From Granulicella sp. (GTDB lineage Bacteria; Acidobacteriota; Terriglobia; Terriglobales; Acidobacteriaceae): a stretch of 53,573 nt of DNA. The notes beneath the pieces are model-generated. The model did not search any database. It saw only the letters and a program-made list of their open reading frames with translations, and was not told where the DNA came from. This document shows positions 18,754 through 28,649 of the stretch, piece by piece (positions within the stretch are counted from its first letter, which is position 1; every line of letters starts with the position of its first letter). The position numbers and the translations under genes were made by a program. The stretch covers positions 489-54,061 of the forward strand of contig PLHC01000066.1 of the NCBI GenBank assembly GCA_003138795.1, given 5' to 3'.

Positions 18754-19605
18754 ATGACCACCACAGACAAGACGGAGCCCACCAATACATCCACCCCCAG
18801 CCTACGCATTGCCGTCCTCGGCACTGGCAAGATGGGCGGCATCCTGGTGCAGGCATTTCTTCGCTGCGGCCTCTTCCCCCACGAGCACGTCGTCGCGACC
18901 GTAGCCCACGAAGCGCGTGCCCAGGCACTCAGCAAGCAGTTTGGCATTTCTGTCACCACCGACAACCTCAAGGCCGCGCAGGACGCCGATGTAATCCTGC
19001 TGGGCGTCAAGCCGCAGCAGATGGGCGACATCGTGCGTGGCATCGCACCAGCGCTTCGTCCCGGCAAGCTGCTGATCTCCTTTGCCGCATCGGTCAAGAC
19101 CAGCGAGATCGAGGAGGCCGCTGGCGGCAAAGTCTCTGTAATTCGCGCGATGCCTAATACTCCCGCAATGCTCGGCGCGGGCATCACGGCAATTTGCCGC
19201 GGCAAGTTTGTCACCGACGAGCAGCTCGCACTGGCCCAGCAGATCTTCGCTACTGTCGGCCGCACTGTGGTCGTTGACGAAAAGCATATGGACGCCGTCA
19301 CCGGGCTCTCCGGTTCCGGCCCCGCATTCCTCTACATCATCATCGAGGCGCTCGCCGAAGCCGGCGTGAACGTTGGCCTCCCCCGCGATATTGCTACTCT
19401 CCTCGCTGCGCAGACCACCTACGGCGCGGCGAAGATGGTGCTCGAGACCGGCTCACACCCAGCCCTCCTCAAAGACGAAGTGACCACGCCCGCCGGTTGC
19501 ACGGTCGACGGCATCCTCGAGTTGGAAGAGGGTGGCCTACGCGTCACGCTCATCAAAGCCGTGAAGCGCGCAACCGAACGTGCACGCGAGCTCGCCAGCA
19601 GCTGA
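18754..19605 (+). CDS. proC: Pyrroline-5-carboxylate reductase
   Basis: IAVLGTGKMGGILVQAF...IRAMPNTPAMLGAGITAI...TGLSGSGPAFLYIIIEALAEAGVNVGLPRDIA. Confidence 0.95.
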   Translation: MTTTDKTEPTNTSTPSLRIAVLGTGKMGGILVQAFLRCGLFPHEHVVATVAHEARAQALSKQFGISVTTDNLKAAQDADVILLGVKPQQMGDIVRGIAPALRPGKLLISFAASVKTSEIEEAAGGKVSVIRAMPNTPAMLGAGITAICRGKFVTDEQLALAQQIFATVGRTVVVDEKHMDAVTGLSGSGPAFLYIIIEALAEAGVNVGLPRDIATLLAAQTTYGAAKMVLETGSHPALLKDEVTTPAGCTVDGILELEEGGLRVTLIKAVKRATERARELASS

Positions 19606-19631
19606 TCTCCGACGCTCGTACAATCAAGGGC

Positions 19632-20579
19632 ATGAGCAGCAAGATTGCGCATGTTGCAACTCCAGCGAAGGCAAAGCAGGGCCGCGCACTCCCGGTCTAT
19701 GCCGCCGTTGTTCTCGGATTCATGGTCCTCGTCATCCTTGAGGGAGCCCTCGTACGTGCAACAGGATCGGGCGCAGGCTGCGGCAATCACTGGCCGCTCT
19801 GCAATGGTGACTTCTTCCCGCACCACCCCCGCCTCGCCACCATCATCGAGTACACTCACCGCTCCATGACCGGGATCTGCACGGCACTGGTCGCCATCCT
19901 CATCGGCTGGACCTTCCTCGCGCGTGAACGCGGCGACCGTGCACGCCGGGCAGTCATCTGGTCCGGCATTCTGCTGATTACCGAGGCCCTTCTTGGCGCA
20001 TTACTGGTCAAAGGCGGCTACGTCGAAAACAATGCCTCGGATATGCGCGTGCTCATGCAATGCATCCACTTCACCAACACGATGCTTCTGCTCGCTGCGA
20101 TCACTCTCTCGTGGTGGTGGCTGCGCGACCGCGCACAGCCGATCAACCTTCCACCTCAGGCTCACACTGCTGCATGGCTGGCGTTGGGCGCAACCATAGT
20201 GGTTGGCGGGACGGGCTCAGTCGCAGCGCTCGCCGACACGCTCTTTCCACCCACCTCGCTACAAGCCGCACTCCTGCAGGACATCGCCGCACACTCGCCC
20301 ATGCTGGTACGCATGCGCTGGGTGCATCCAGTTGCCGCTCTGATCGGGCTTGGCTGTGCGATCTGGCTGGCCCTGCAACTCAGCAGTACGCTCGGCCGCT
20401 TGGTGCTCGCACTCATCTCTGTGCAACTCATCTTAGGAGCGACGAACGTGCTCCTTCTCGCGCCAACCTGGATGCAGGTCGTGCATCTTCTGGGCGCGGA
20501 CCTCTACTGGATCGCCCTCGTAGCCGCTTGCGCCACCGTCATTGCGCCTCGGCCTTTGAACTTTACTGAGGCGTCGTAG
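19632..20579 (+). CDS. ctaA: COX15/CtaA heme A synthase
   Basis: GALVRATGSGAGCGNHWPLCNGDFFPHH...EYTHRSMTG; eight-TM-like hydrophobicity; Met at 19632 is the likely start. Confidence 0.9.
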   Translation: MSSKIAHVATPAKAKQGRALPVYAAVVLGFMVLVILEGALVRATGSGAGCGNHWPLCNGDFFPHHPRLATIIEYTHRSMTGICTALVAILIGWTFLARERGDRARRAVIWSGILLITEALLGALLVKGGYVENNASDMRVLMQCIHFTNTMLLLAAITLSWWWLRDRAQPINLPPQAHTAAWLALGATIVVGGTGSVAALADTLFPPTSLQAALLQDIAAHSPMLVRMRWVHPVAALIGLGCAIWLALQLSSTLGRLVLALISVQLILGATNVLLLAPTWMQVVHLLGADLYWIALVAACATVIAPRPLNFTEAS

Positions 20580-20898
20580 AGTCCTTACCATCAACCTTGC
20601 GCACAACCTTCTTCGTCCCCGAAGCCGTCTTGTGATATCCGGTCTTGGTAGCGTGCGCGGTCTTCTCCGCACCCACCTTGGTTCCATGTGCTGTGTCCCT
20701 GGCCACAACCTTCGTGCCATGTACCGTGTCCCTGGCCGCGACCTTGGTGCCGTGGGCAGTCTTGTGCGCAACGGTCTTGCTGGCGTCGGCGGTGTCGTGG
20801 CCCGCACCCTTCAAATCCTGGCCGACGGTCTGGGCATTTGCGCTGCCGAGTGAGAGCAGTGTGGCAAGCGCCATCCCCAAAAATATGAGCTTCTTCAT
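20563..20898 (-). CDS. Small secreted protein built of 11-residue repeats
   Basis: Signal peptide MKKLIFLGMALATLLSLGSANAQ then KTAHGTKVAAR DTVHGTKVVAR DTAHGTKVGAE KTAHATKTGYH KTASGTKKVVR. Confidence 0.8.
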   Translation of the reverse strand: MKKLIFLGMALATLLSLGSANAQTVGQDLKGAGHDTADASKTVAHKTAHGTKVAARDTVHGTKVVARDTAHGTKVGAEKTAHATKTGYHKTASGTKKVVRKVDGKDSTTPQ

Positions 20899-20952
20899 CG
20901 TTCGATCTCCTTGTGCGGAAGTGGCCTTTGCTTTGATGTTTTCTGGTCGCCA

Positions 20953-20982
20953 CAGGTTAGACGCACGCAGGTTAGACGCACG
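20953..20982. repeat. Two perfect tandem copies of a 15-bp unit
   Basis: CAGGTTAGACGCACG CAGGTTAGACGCACG. Confidence 0.9.
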
Positions 20983-21145
20983 CGATCTCGACAGGCATAG
21001 CTCTTCTCGACTGTCGGGCCGTTGGCCTGCTTCAATCAGTTTCGCTTCAACCAGCTCGAAAGTTACAAGCAGAACCTAGGACCACATAGGGCATATGCTA
21101 AAAATCACACTCCTCTCATCACCCTGATTTAGTCTTGTAAAACTT

Positions 21146-23398
21146 ATGGCTGTCAGAAAACAGTCCGCGCAGAAGAAGACGTCGCCCAGACCAGCAACCA
21201 GACGCTCTCCACGAACGCCGAAGGCACTACTGGGTGGGCGCTTCCTCGATCGCGATGAGAGCTGGCTTCAGTTCAATCGCCGCGTCCTCGAAGAGGCCGA
21301 CGACGCCACAAATCCATTGCTCGAGCGCGTCAAGTTCCTGGCCATTACGGCCAGCAATCTCGATGAATTCGTTGAAATCCGTGTCGCGGGTGTCCTGCAA
21401 AGATTCGAAGAGCGCCTGGGCCTGCCGCAGCAGATCGACGAAAGCGGTCTCACTCAGGACGAGCGCTTGGATCGCCTCCGCGACCGTCTCCACCAGTTCA
21501 CCGATGATCAGACCGCCTGCTGGAAAGAACGCCTCGTCCCTGAGCTCAAGCGTGCTGGCATCCGCGTTGTGGGCTGGAAGGACATCCGCAAAGCAGACCG
21601 CGACTTTGCCAGCAAGTTCTTCCACGAGCAGGTCGATCCACTTCTAACCCCCGTCACGCTTGACCCATCGCATCCGTTTCCGCGTGTGCTCAACAAGGCC
21701 CTCTGCCTCGCTCTCTTGCTGCGCCACAAGCGCAAGGTGAAGACCGGCAGCGGCCCAAAGGTCCTCGGCGTCATTACGATTCCCCGTTCGCTTCCTGCGC
21801 TGATCGCGTTGCCGGTGCGCCCTGGCCAGCACCGCTTTCTGCTCCTCGAAGAGCTGATCGAAGCCCACATCGAGTCGATGTTTCGCGGCTACAGCATCCT
21901 CAACCGCACGGCCTTTCGCGTCACCCGCAACAGTAATCTCTACATGCAGGAGGAGGAGAGCCGCTCGATCCTCGAAAGCGTCACCGAGGAACTGCATAAC
22001 CGCCGCAAGGGCGACGCCGTCCGAATGGAGATTGACGCCTTCGCCTCCGAGGAGATCGCCGAACGCCTGCGCATCAACTTTGAGCTCGAGCCCTGGCAGG
22101 TCTTCCGCACCGAAGCTCCCGTAAACCTCTCGCGCCTGATGAGCCTCTACAGCGCCGTGAAGGTGGCCGAGCTAAAGTTTCCCGACTTCCATGGCCGCCG
22201 CCTCACTCTCGCCCATTCCAGCAACCAGACCACCAACATCTTCGACGAGATTTGCAAGCGTGACATCCTCCTGCATCATCCCTTCGACAGCTACAACACG
22301 GTCGAGGAGTTCATCGAGGCCGGCGCATCGGATGAGCAGGTCATCTCCATCAAGCAGACGCTCTACCGCACCAGCGCCGACTCGCCCATCTTTGGCGCAC
22401 TCAAAGAGGCTGCACAGAGCAAGGACGTCACCGTCGTCGTGGAACTGATGGCGCGCTTCGACGAGGCCTCCAACATTCGATGGGCGCGTGAACTCGAAGA
22501 CGCCGGCGTGCAGGTCTTCCACGGCATATTCGGCTTCAAGACCCACTGCAAGCTCGCGCTCATCGTTCGCCGAGACTCTGACGGCGTGGTGCGCAGCTAC
22601 GCGCATCTCGGCACCGGCAATTACAACCCTGTCACCGCGCGCTTCTACACCGACATCAGCCTGCTCACTGCGCGGCCCGACATCACCGACGCCGTCCTCC
22701 GCGTCTTCCGCTACCTCACCGCCGACTGGGAAGCCGGCAGCGACGCCTATCGTCCCCTCCTTGTTGCCCCCGTCACTCTCCACAATGACATGCTCGCCCT
22801 GATCGCGCGCGAGGCCGAGCACGCCAAAGCAGGCCGCCCCGCGCGCATCATTGCAAAGATGAACGGCCTCCTCGACGTCCCAACCATTGAAGCGCTCTAC
22901 TCCGCCTCGCAGTCGGGCGTCGAGATTGACCTGATCGTACGCGGCATGTGCTCCCTTCGCCCCGGCATTCCCGGCCTCAGTGACCACATTCGTGTGCGCT
23001 CCATCATCGGTCGCTTCCTTGAGCACAGCCGCATCTTCTGGTTCGCCAACAGCGGCGCCGACGAGGTCTTCTGCGGCAGCGCAGACTGGATGTCTCGCAA
23101 TCTCTACGAGCGCTGCGAGGTGGTCTTCCCTGTCTTCGATCCTCCAGCAAAACGCCGCCTGCGCGACGAGATCATCGAGTGCTACCTGCGCGACGACGTA
23201 AAGACCAGGTTGATGCGCCCGGATGGCACCTATGACCGCGCGCCCAGGAGCGGCACCGGTTTCTGCGCACAGGATTGGCTCATGGAACTCTCGCGCGACC
23301 CGAAGAATCAACTTGACCGCACCGAGACTGCCGCACCTGAGAGAACACCCGAGGAAGAAGCCGAGAGCATCCTTAGCAATGAGCAATCTGGCCTCTAA
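21146..23398 (+). CDS. ppk1: Polyphosphate kinase 1
   Basis: FLDRDESWLQFNRRVLEEA...NLDEFVEIRVAG...ISIKQTLYRTSADSPI...HLGTGNYNP...SADWMSRNLYERCEVVFPV. Confidence 0.96.
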   Translation: MAVRKQSAQKKTSPRPATRRSPRTPKALLGGRFLDRDESWLQFNRRVLEEADDATNPLLERVKFLAITASNLDEFVEIRVAGVLQRFEERLGLPQQIDESGLTQDERLDRLRDRLHQFTDDQTACWKERLVPELKRAGIRVVGWKDIRKADRDFASKFFHEQVDPLLTPVTLDPSHPFPRVLNKALCLALLLRHKRKVKTGSGPKVLGVITIPRSLPALIALPVRPGQHRFLLLEELIEAHIESMFRGYSILNRTAFRVTRNSNLYMQEEESRSILESVTEELHNRRKGDAVRMEIDAFASEEIAERLRINFELEPWQVFRTEAPVNLSRLMSLYSAVKVAELKFPDFHGRRLTLAHSSNQTTNIFDEICKRDILLHHPFDSYNTVEEFIEAGASDEQVISIKQTLYRTSADSPIFGALKEAAQSKDVTVVVELMARFDEASNIRWARELEDAGVQVFHGIFGFKTHCKLALIVRRDSDGVVRSYAHLGTGNYNPVTARFYTDISLLTARPDITDAVLRVFRYLTADWEAGSDAYRPLLVAPVTLHNDMLALIAREAEHAKAGRPARIIAKMNGLLDVPTIEALYSASQSGVEIDLIVRGMCSLRPGIPGLSDHIRVRSIIGRFLEHSRIFWFANSGADEVFCGSADWMSRNLYERCEVVFPVFDPPAKRRLRDEIIECYLRDDVKTRLMRPDGTYDRAPRSGTGFCAQDWLMELSRDPKNQLDRTETAAPERTPEEEAESILSNEQSGL

Positions 23399-23538
23399 CG
23401 AAGTTTGCGCTATCCAGCCACAAGGCGGATTTACTCGCCAATAGAGTAGGCTTTGACTTGGCGTTTATTTGATACGGCGGATCGTGCAGATTCCCCTTTG
23501 CCCGTTGAGATGGATCCCTCCACAAAGGACACATACGC

Positions 23539-25164
23539 GTGAACCAGCAGCAATTTACACTGCCATCAGGCACCGCCTCAAGCCATCGCGCAAGACGCAC
23601 CCTCGCCGTCATCGTCGCAATAGCGCTCGCCGTCGCAACAACCCTTCCGCTCGCATGCGCACAGACCGAGGACAAGTATCAGCAGGCGCTCGAGCACCGC
23701 ACCACCATCAAGGTTCTCCCCAACGGCCTCACCCTCATCATCAGTGAGCGCCACGAGGCCCCGGTCTTCAGTTTCTACACGCTGGTCAACGCTGGCTCCG
23801 CCAACGATCCCCAGGGTGACAGCGGCCTCGCGCACATGTTCGAACACATTGCCTTCAAGGGCACGGACCAGATCGGCACCACCAACTACCCCGCCGAGAA
23901 GGTCGCTCTCGCCAAGGTCGAGACCGCCTACGCAGCCTATGACGTCGAGTACCGCAAGCGCGTCGGCCAGGATCCCAAGCTCCTGTTAGCACTCAACCAG
24001 AAGTTTGAAGACGCCGTGAAGGCCGCACAGGTCTACGTCGTCCCGAACCAGTTCTCAGAGATCGCCGATTCCAACGGCGCCATCGACCTCAACGCCTCGA
24101 CCGCCGAAGACTCCACGCAATATTTCTGGTCCATGCCCTCCAACCGCCTCGAGCTCTGGGCCTACCTCGAGAGCAGCCGAATCGGCTGGCCCGTCGCCCG
24201 CGAGTTCTATAAGGAGCGCGACGTCGTAAACGAGGAGCGCCGCATGCGCATCGACTCCTCACCGCAGGGCCGCCTCGTCGAAGAGTTCCTGGCGGCGGCC
24301 TACATGGCGCACCCCTACGGTCGCCCCGGCGTCGGCTGGCCCAGTGACATCAGCCAGGTCTCCGCCGCCGAGGCCGCAGCCTTCCACAAGAAGTATTACG
24401 TCCCCGCCAACATCGTCGTCGCCGTCGTCGGCGACATCGACACCACCACAGCACTCCCCATGCTCGAGAAGTACTTCGGACGCATCCCCGCCGGCCCCAA
24501 ACCCGAGCCCATGGCGACCATCGAGCCGCCCCAGAACGCCGAGCGCACCGTCGTCCTGCATGAGGCCACGCAGCCCATCTACCTCGAGGGCTACCACCGC
24601 CCCGACTACCTTGATCCCGACGACGCAGTCTTCTCCGCCATCACCGACATCTTCTCCAACGGCCGCACCTCCCGCCTCTATCGCACGATCGTCCGCGACC
24701 AGCACATCGCCACCGAGGCCGAAGGCTTCAGCGGCTTTCCCGGCGTCAAGTATCCCGGCCTCTTCGCCTTTTTCGCCGTTCCCATGAGCGGTCACACCGC
24801 CGATGAGATGGGCCCCGCCATCCATAAGCAGCTCGAACTTCTTAAGACCACAGACGTCAGCGACGCCGAGCTTGAGCGCTTCAAGACCCGCGCCCGCGCC
24901 GGCGTGTTGCAGCGCCTCGGCGACAACGAGACCCTCGCCTCCGAGCTCGCCGACTACCAGACCCGCTTCGGCGACTACCGAGAGATCTTCCGCGAACTCC
25001 AGCAGACCGACGCCGTCACCAAGGCCGACATCCGCCGCGTTGCCCAGACGACCTTCGTCGACGACAACCGCACCGTCGCCCGCATCGAGTTCCAGGCGCC
25101 CACCGCACCCCCACAACCTCCCACCGCAACACCTGCCGTCGCTGGCAAAGGAGGTGCACGATGA
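23539..25164 (+). CDS. M16 family zinc metallopeptidase, catalytic subunit
   Basis: GTG start; signal-like N-terminus; HxxEH motif (GLAHMFEHIAFKG) and downstream NEERRMRID. Confidence 0.93.
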   Translation: MNQQQFTLPSGTASSHRARRTLAVIVAIALAVATTLPLACAQTEDKYQQALEHRTTIKVLPNGLTLIISERHEAPVFSFYTLVNAGSANDPQGDSGLAHMFEHIAFKGTDQIGTTNYPAEKVALAKVETAYAAYDVEYRKRVGQDPKLLLALNQKFEDAVKAAQVYVVPNQFSEIADSNGAIDLNASTAEDSTQYFWSMPSNRLELWAYLESSRIGWPVAREFYKERDVVNEERRMRIDSSPQGRLVEEFLAAAYMAHPYGRPGVGWPSDISQVSAAEAAAFHKKYYVPANIVVAVVGDIDTTTALPMLEKYFGRIPAGPKPEPMATIEPPQNAERTVVLHEATQPIYLEGYHRPDYLDPDDAVFSAITDIFSNGRTSRLYRTIVRDQHIATEAEGFSGFPGVKYPGLFAFFAVPMSGHTADEMGPAIHKQLELLKTTDVSDAELERFKTRARAGVLQRLGDNETLASELADYQTRFGDYREIFRELQQTDAVTKADIRRVAQTTFVDDNRTVARIEFQAPTAPPQPPTATPAVAGKGGAR

Positions 25165-26759
25165 ACCTCTCTTTTATTCCCTCCACCCAAACCCCGTCAT
25201 CTCGACCGGAGCATCCCTGCCTCATCTCAATGCGGAGTGGAGAGACCCCTGTATTTGCACGCCGCATGGGAGCCAAAGTAGTCCGTCTCGCAGCCTGCGT
25301 CCTCCTCGCAAGCTCAACCCTCTGCATCGCGCAAACCGCAACACCTCCCACAACGCCGCCGACACATCAGGCCCAGCCCTGGAAGTCGATCCCCCTCCCA
25401 CCGCTCCGCGCCTTCAAGCCCGTCGAGACCACCCGGATCGAGCTCGCCAACGGCGTCACGCTCTTCCTCGAAGAAGACCACGAGCTCCCGTTCATCGGCG
25501 GCTTCATTCGCATTCGCGGCGGTAGCCGAGACGAACCCTCTGACAAAGTCGGCCTCGTCTCGCTCTACGGTGACGCATGGCGTACCAGCGGCTCGACGCA
25601 AGCCACCGGAGACGTGCTCGACGACACCCTCGCCGCCAAGGCAGCCAGCATCGAAACGGAAGGCGGCAGTGCAGCCACCGGTGTCAGCTGGTCCAGCTTC
25701 GCCACCGACTTCGACAGCGTCTTCAACTCAACGCTCGACCTGCTCCTGCATCCAGCCTTTCAGCAGGCCAAGCTCGACCTCGCCAAGCGCAGCGAGATCT
25801 CCGACATCCTGCGCCGCAACGACGACGCCAGCTCCATTGCCTCGCGCGAGGCCGTCGAGATTGCCTACGGCAAGACCAATCCCTACGGCCGCGAGTCCGA
25901 GATCGCCACCGTCTCGGCCGTCACCCTCGACGACCTCCGCGCCTGGCATGACAAGACCGTCGTCGGCAGCAATCTCATCGTCGGCGTTATCGGAGATTTC
26001 GACGCCAAGGTCATGGAGCAGAAGCTGCGCGCTGCCTTCGATCCCATCCCACGCGGAACGAAGCTAATCACAGCAAAGATTGACTTCACCGAGCCGACCC
26101 CTGGCATCTACTTCGCCAACAAGGGCGACGTCGACCAGTCGAACATCTACATGGTCGGCCTCGGCACCGAGGAGGACAATCCCGACTTCTACGCCCTCAG
26201 CGTTATGAATCAGGTCTTCTCCGGTGGTTTCGGCTCGCGTGTCGTGCAGAATGTCCGCACCAGGCTCGGCCTCGCCTATAACGTCGGCGGCAGCTTTGGC
26301 GCAGCCTACGATCACCCGGGCCTCTTCGCCATCGGTCTCGGCACCAAGAGCACCAGCACGGTTCCTGCAACCAAAGCCACCCTCGACGAGATTGCCAGGC
26401 TACGCACCGAACCGCCCACCGAGGACGAACTGCGCCGCGCCAAGGATGCTCTGCTGAACTCCTTCATCTTCCGCTACGACTCGCGCCAGAAAGTGCTCGA
26501 CGAGCAGGTGACTCTCGCCGTCTACGGCTACCCATCGGACTTCCTCGAGCGCTACCGCACCGGGATCGAGCACGTCACCTCGGCCGATGTGGCCCGCGTC
26601 GCGCAGAAGTACGTGCAGCCGGAGAAGCTCGCCATCATCGTCGTCGGCAACGCGCCGGAGATCCAACCGCCTCTCAGCGGCCTCGGCAAAGTCATCACGC
26701 TCGACACCACCATTCCCGGAGCCCCCAAAACAGCCCTGAGCCTGGTCAACAAACCCTGA
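25161..26759 (+). CDS. M16 family peptidase-like partner subunit lacking HxxEH
   Basis: GVTLFLEEDHELPFIGGFIRIRGGSRDEPSDKVGLVSLYGDAWRTSG aligns with M16 fold but has no HxxEH; starts in ATGA overlap with previous gene, SD AAAGGAGG. Confidence 0.92.
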   Translation: MNLSFIPSTQTPSSRPEHPCLISMRSGETPVFARRMGAKVVRLAACVLLASSTLCIAQTATPPTTPPTHQAQPWKSIPLPPLRAFKPVETTRIELANGVTLFLEEDHELPFIGGFIRIRGGSRDEPSDKVGLVSLYGDAWRTSGSTQATGDVLDDTLAAKAASIETEGGSAATGVSWSSFATDFDSVFNSTLDLLLHPAFQQAKLDLAKRSEISDILRRNDDASSIASREAVEIAYGKTNPYGRESEIATVSAVTLDDLRAWHDKTVVGSNLIVGVIGDFDAKVMEQKLRAAFDPIPRGTKLITAKIDFTEPTPGIYFANKGDVDQSNIYMVGLGTEEDNPDFYALSVMNQVFSGGFGSRVVQNVRTRLGLAYNVGGSFGAAYDHPGLFAIGLGTKSTSTVPATKATLDEIARLRTEPPTEDELRRAKDALLNSFIFRYDSRQKVLDEQVTLAVYGYPSDFLERYRTGIEHVTSADVARVAQKYVQPEKLAIIVVGNAPEIQPPLSGLGKVITLDTTIPGAPKTALSLVNKP

Positions 26760-26786
26760 GCTTGCATCCTTGACGCAAGCTCAGGG
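26754..26786. terminator. Perfect 12-bp hairpin containing the stop codon of the second M16 gene
   Basis: CCCTGAGCTTGC-atccttgac-GCAAGCTCAGGG; no U-tract follows. Confidence 0.55.
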
Positions 26787-26923
26787 CAGAGCACCCAGAA
26801 AATTCGACGCGTGGTATAGCTCGTCCAGCGAGCTGTACGAACCTCCTGCGTCCTCCACGCAAACTGCTAAACTTGTCTAGTCGAGGCGCGGCGGCGAACC
26901 ACCGTGCCCCCAAGGAGCACATC

Positions 26924-27943
26924 ATGGCACTGAACAACGGCAACAGCACACCCGACAGCAACGGAGCAGGCCTCCGGCTCAAGACCGGCCTGGCCGAGAT
27001 GCTCAAGGGCGGCGTCATCATGGACGTCATGAACGTCGCGCAGGCCCGCATCGCCGAAGAGGCCGGAGCCGTCGCCGTCATGGCGCTCGAGCGCGTTCCC
27101 GCCATGATCCGTGCCGAAGGCGGCGTCGCCCGCATGGCCAGCCCCAAGCTCATCAAGGAGATCATGGCCATCGCGACCATTCCGGTCATGGCCAAGGCCC
27201 GCATCGGCCACTTCGCCGAGGCCCAGATCCTCCAGTCCCTCGGCGTCGACTTCATCGACGAGTCCGAAGTCCTCACCCCCGCTGATGAGACCTACCACAT
27301 CGATAAACACGCCTTCACCACGCCCTTCGTCTGCGGCGCGCGCAACCTCGGCGAAGCTCTCCGCCGCATCGCCGAAGGCGCAGCCATGATCCGCACCAAG
27401 GGCGAGCCCGGCACCGGCGACGTCGTCCACGCCGTCCAGCACATGCGCCAGATCACCCGCGAGATCAAGGCCCTCACCGTCCTCGGCGACGAAGAACTCT
27501 ACAACGCGGCCAAGGTCCACGGCGCGCCCTACGAACTCATCCGCATGGTCGCCAAGGCCGGCAAGCTCCCCGTACCCAACTTCTCCGCCGGCGGCATCGC
27601 CACCCCGGCCGACGCATCGCTCATGATGCAACTCGGTGCCGAGAGCATCTTCGTCGGCTCCGGCATCTTCATGAAGGAGGGCGCGATTCCCTTGGATGTT
27701 GAGCCCTGGTCCAAGGGCGACGCCGAGGTCGGTCTCTGCACGACCAAGGACGTTGGCCAGCCCCGCAACCCCGCCGATCGCGCCGAAGCCGTCTCCCGCG
27801 CCCGCGCCATCGTCCTCGCAACGCTCCACTTCGACGACCCGAAGATCGTCTCCGAAGCCTCTGAGGCCGTCATCGGCAGCATGAAGGGCCTAGCCGCCGC
27901 GGCCATCGAAGAAAAGGACCTCATGCAGACCCGCGGCTGGTAG
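26924..27943 (+). CDS. pdxS: Pyridoxal 5'-phosphate synthase, PdxS subunit
   Basis: [50 protein letters not shown]...[13 protein letters not shown]...[12 protein letters not shown]. Confidence 0.97.
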   Translation: MALNNGNSTPDSNGAGLRLKTGLAEMLKGGVIMDVMNVAQARIAEEAGAVAVMALERVPAMIRAEGGVARMASPKLIKEIMAIATIPVMAKARIGHFAEAQILQSLGVDFIDESEVLTPADETYHIDKHAFTTPFVCGARNLGEALRRIAEGAAMIRTKGEPGTGDVVHAVQHMRQITREIKALTVLGDEELYNAAKVHGAPYELIRMVAKAGKLPVPNFSAGGIATPADASLMMQLGAESIFVGSGIFMKEGAIPLDVEPWSKGDAEVGLCTTKDVGQPRNPADRAEAVSRARAIVLATLHFDDPKIVSEASEAVIGSMKGLAAAAIEEKDLMQTRGW

Positions 27944-28056
27944 AGCATTTCTCCTGTGGGTGAATACCGAAACCACAGCTCTCAACGCCGTTTTCCCCCA
28001 AGAAAAACGGCACTCTCATGCCTCGTCCAGCTCACAATAACAGGAGAACTGCTCTA
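27941..28056. repeat. 116-bp palindromic intergenic element (MITE/REP-like candidate)
   Basis: 17-bp terminal inverted repeats TAGAGCATTTCTCCTGT / ACAGGAGAACTGCTCTA (one mismatch) enclosing internal stem GCCGTTTT...AAAACGGC. Confidence 0.75.
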
Positions 28057-28058
28057 GC

Positions 28059-28649
28059 GTGTCCCATTCTCCCGCCATCGGCGTCCTCGCACTGCAAGGC
28101 GCCTTCGAGATTCACGCCAAACGACTCGCCGAGCTCGGCGCAACGACGACCCTCGTCCGCAAGCCCGGCCAACTCGGCGCCCTCGACGCCCTGGTCATCC
28201 CCGGCGGCGAGTCCACCACCTTCCTCAAGCACCTCGAGCACGCCGGCTTCTACGACGCCCTCGACGCCTTCGTCCACGCCAAGCCCGTCTTCGGCACCTG
28301 CGCCGGCTGCATCCTCCTTGCCAAGGAGGTCACCAACCCGCCGCAGCGCTCCTTCGGCGTTCTCGACATCGACGTCGAACGCAACGCCTACGGCCGCCAG
28401 AACGACTCCGCCATCCTCACCTCCGAGACCTCGCTTCCCGGCGGCCCGCTCGAGATGGTCTTCATCCGCGCTCCACGCATCACGCGCGTAGGCCCCAGCG
28501 TAGAAATCCTCGCCACCCGCGACGGCAACCCCACGCTCATCCGCCAGGGCCGCCTGCTCGCCGCCACCTTCCACCCCGAGCTCACCGAGGACACCCGCGT
28601 CCACCAGCTCTTCCTCAATATCGTCCGCGAAGTTAGTTCCTCGCTTTAG
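28059..28649 (+). CDS. pdxT: Pyridoxal 5'-phosphate synthase glutaminase subunit
   Basis: GTG start; IGVLALQGAFEIHAKRLAELGA...IPGGESTTF...VFGTCAGCILLAKE...ATFHPELTEDTRVHQLFL. Confidence 0.96.
   Translation: MSHSPAIGVLALQGAFEIHAKRLAELGATTTLVRKPGQLGALDALVIPGGESTTFLKHLEHAGFYDALDAFVHAKPVFGTCAGCILLAKEVTNPPQRSFGVLDIDVERNAYGRQNDSAILTSETSLPGGPLEMVFIRAPRITRVGPSVEILATRDGNPTLIRQGRLLAATFHPELTEDTRVHQLFLNIVREVSSSL

Noticed and set aside
22172-23386. 404-aa minus-strand ORF opposite ppk1
   Set aside because: Antisense shadow of conserved ppk1 coding sequence.
26867-27829. 320-aa minus-strand ORF opposite pdxS
   Set aside because: Shadow ORF; pdxS is highly conserved on the plus strand.
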